This document shows, piece after piece, positions 13,421 to 14,565 of a DNA stretch of 14,565 bases. Each line of letters opens with the position of its first letter. Positions within the stretch are counted from its first letter, which is position 1. The stretch covers positions 1 through 14,565 of the forward strand of contig DATKLX010000159.1 in assembly GCA_035542155.1 (NCBI GenBank), in the 5' to 3' direction. Source of the DNA: DATKLX01 sp035542155. Lineage in GTDB: Bacteria > Chloroflexota > Anaerolineae > Anaerolineales > Anaerolineaceae. The notes under the pieces are model-generated. The model had not been told where the DNA came from and made no database searches. It saw only the letters and a program-made list of their open reading frames with translations. The position numbers and the translations under genes are program-made.

Positions 13421-14565
13421 ATGATGGATCGAATGACCATCCGCCTCAAAAAAACCTTCGACGCAGACCCATCCCTGGCAGTGAAGCTTGGACTGGGGAC
13501 GGTCATCCTGATCGTGCTGGTGGGATATTTTTTCAATTCGGTGATCCTCCCGCTCAATCTACAGGCGGAGATATGGGATCCGCCGATCCCTTTCCCCATC
13601 ATCCACCCAATCGGAACCGATTTCCGCGAGGGGTACTTCTATCCGGCCAAAGTCCTGCTTCAACTGAAAAGTCCTTATATCGATTACAACTCGATCTATC
13701 CCCCGTTTTCCAGCGTGCTGTTCATCCCGTTTCGCCTGGTCAGCGTGCAGATGGCTTACCGGATCCAGGTATTCGCCCTGTACGCGCTGAACCTGATCAC
13801 CATCCTCCTGGCGATCCGGGCCACACAAAAAGCATTGAATTCCCTGGACGATGGCCAGAAAGAGCCAGGCTCCCTCCCGGCTTATGCGCTGTTCCTCAGC
13901 ATCGGCTTCCTGACAGTCAGCAGCTATGGGTTTAACTTCAGCGTGGAGCGGGGCAACTCCGATATCTACGCGCAGTTCTTTTGCGTGCTGGCCTTACTGG
14001 CTCTCCTCCGCCAGCCGGGAAACGTCTGGCTGGAGACGTTTCTGGTGGCGGCTGCCACCCACCTCAAGCTCTATCCAGCAATCCTGTTCGCTCTGATTTT
14101 CTGGAAACACCGCTGGAAGAGCCTGGTCCCGATCCTGCTGGTCAACCTGGGGCTTTTGTTCATAACCGGCCCTTTCAATGCGCTCCAGTACATCCAGGTG
14201 ATGGAGCGCTATATCCCGGCGCCGTTCTTATGGGGAGGCAATCATTCAGCCGCCTCCTTCGCGAGAATGGTGAATGAAACCCTGTCTCGTACCGCCGGGT
14301 TCACTTTGCCCGCCTTCCTTTTCACCGCTTTGCCGCTGGTGATCTGGGGAGGGGGGTTCTGGCTGCTCTGGCGCAGGGGATTTACCCCGCTCAACTGCGC
14401 TCTCCTCTTTATCCTCTCCGTCCCGGTAATGAACGTCCTTCCCCCCACCAGCCATGACTACAAGCTCGTCATCCTCAGCACGCCGGTTGTGATGCTCCTC
14501 TATTTCCTGGTTTTCAATTTCGGAAAGACCCGCCGCTGGCTGGATTACAGCCTGATCATCGTGGT
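13421..14565 (+). CDS. GT87 / DUF2029-type polyprenol-linked glycosyltransferase, truncated by window end
   Basis: An open frame of 381 codons that runs to the window edge without a stop. It encodes a multi-span membrane protein of the GT-C glycosyltransferase group, closest in features to GT87/DUF2029 mannosyltransferases, which use polyprenyl-phosphate sugars on the outer face of the membrane. After the first span (about 21-42) comes a loop with GTDFREGYFYPAKVLL (65-80); Asp67 is the candidate catalytic base. Then come SPYIDYNSIYPPFSS (84-98) and further spans. The family-like segments SVERGNSDIYAQFF and THLKLYPAIL follow, with GGNHSAASFARMVNETLS further on. GAGGAA at 13412-13417 serves either ATG 13421 or ATG 13424. 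The gene is divergent from the act operon. The substrate and glycoconjugate are unknown. The C-terminus is outside the window. Confidence 0.82.
   Translation, partial: MMDRMTIRLKKTFDADPSLAVKLGLGTVILIVLVGYFFNSVILPLNLQAEIWDPPIPFPIIHPIGTDFREGYFYPAKVLLQLKSPYIDYNSIYPPFSSVLFIPFRLVSVQMAYRIQVFALYALNLITILLAIRATQKALNSLDDGQKEPGSLPAYALFLSIGFLTVSSYGFNFSVERGNSDIYAQFFCVLALLALLRQPGNVWLETFLVAAATHLKLYPAILFALIFWKHRWKSLVPILLVNLGLLFITGPFNALQYIQVMERYIPAPFLWGGNHSAASFARMVNETLSRTAGFTLPAFLFTALPLVIWGGGFWLLWRRGFTPLNCALLFILSVPVMNVLPPTSHDYKLVILSTPVVMLLYFLVFNFGKTRRWLDYSLIIV

Noticed and set aside
1..14565. tRNA, rRNA, CRISPR array, insertion sequence or phage integrase
   Set aside because: I read both strands and found no cloverleaf-like sequence, no regular direct repeat array, and no transposase or integrase coding sequence.

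Overview
The window comes from a GC-rich bacterium. Its centrepiece is a complete alternative complex III (ACIII) operon, actABCDEF, which encodes a respiratory quinol:electron-acceptor oxidoreductase. ACIII occurs in Chloroflexota, Bacteroidota, Planctomycetota, Acidobacteriota and some others. The secreted Asp-box propeller, with a 'YFPIIVK'-type segment just after its signal peptide, is a style I associate with Chloroflexota (Anaerolineae-like). That host call is an inference (about 0.6), not a demonstrated assignment.

Layout. 1-97: edge sequence of ambiguous coding direction. 98-770 (minus): two small alpha/beta proteins in tandem, an antibiotic-biosynthesis-monooxygenase (ABM)-like protein followed by a stand-alone YqfO/NIF3-insert-like protein. 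919-3116 (plus): a cytoplasmic TPR-like/coiled-coil protein, a 57-residue protein that looks like an isolated sigma-70 region 4.2 helix-turn-helix, and monofunctional prephenate dehydratase (pheA). 3143-3217: a large imperfect hairpin between convergent genes. 3216-5372 (minus): a secreted Asp-box beta-propeller protein. 5437-5485: a rho-independent terminator. 5511-12890 (minus): actF, actE, actD, actC, actB, actA (transcribed A to F). 12891-13420: a regulatory intergenic region with two sets of inverted repeats and two good -10 elements. 13421 to the end (plus): an N-terminal fragment of a GT87/DUF2029 membrane glycosyltransferase, open to the window edge.

How it works together. ActC and ActF are multi-span NrfD-like membrane subunits and ActD is a two-span subunit. 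ActB carries a molybdopterin-oxidoreductase-like domain fused to a ferredoxin domain with 15 cluster cysteines, fitting three [4Fe-4S] and one [3Fe-4S]. ActA (pentaheme) and ActE (monoheme lipoprotein) complete the electron path from membrane quinol to a soluble carrier or terminal oxidase. The six genes are spaced by 2 to 21 nt, with a strong terminator 25 nt after actF. No ActG, SCO or cytochrome oxidase gene is linked here, so the oxidase partner must be encoded elsewhere.

The most unusual items are the sigma-4.2-like mini-protein upstream of pheA, the tandem GGGATTTCCC/GGGGAATCCC palindromes 22 bp apart upstream of the glycosyltransferase promoter, and the 12-bp inverted repeat beside the presumed act promoter.
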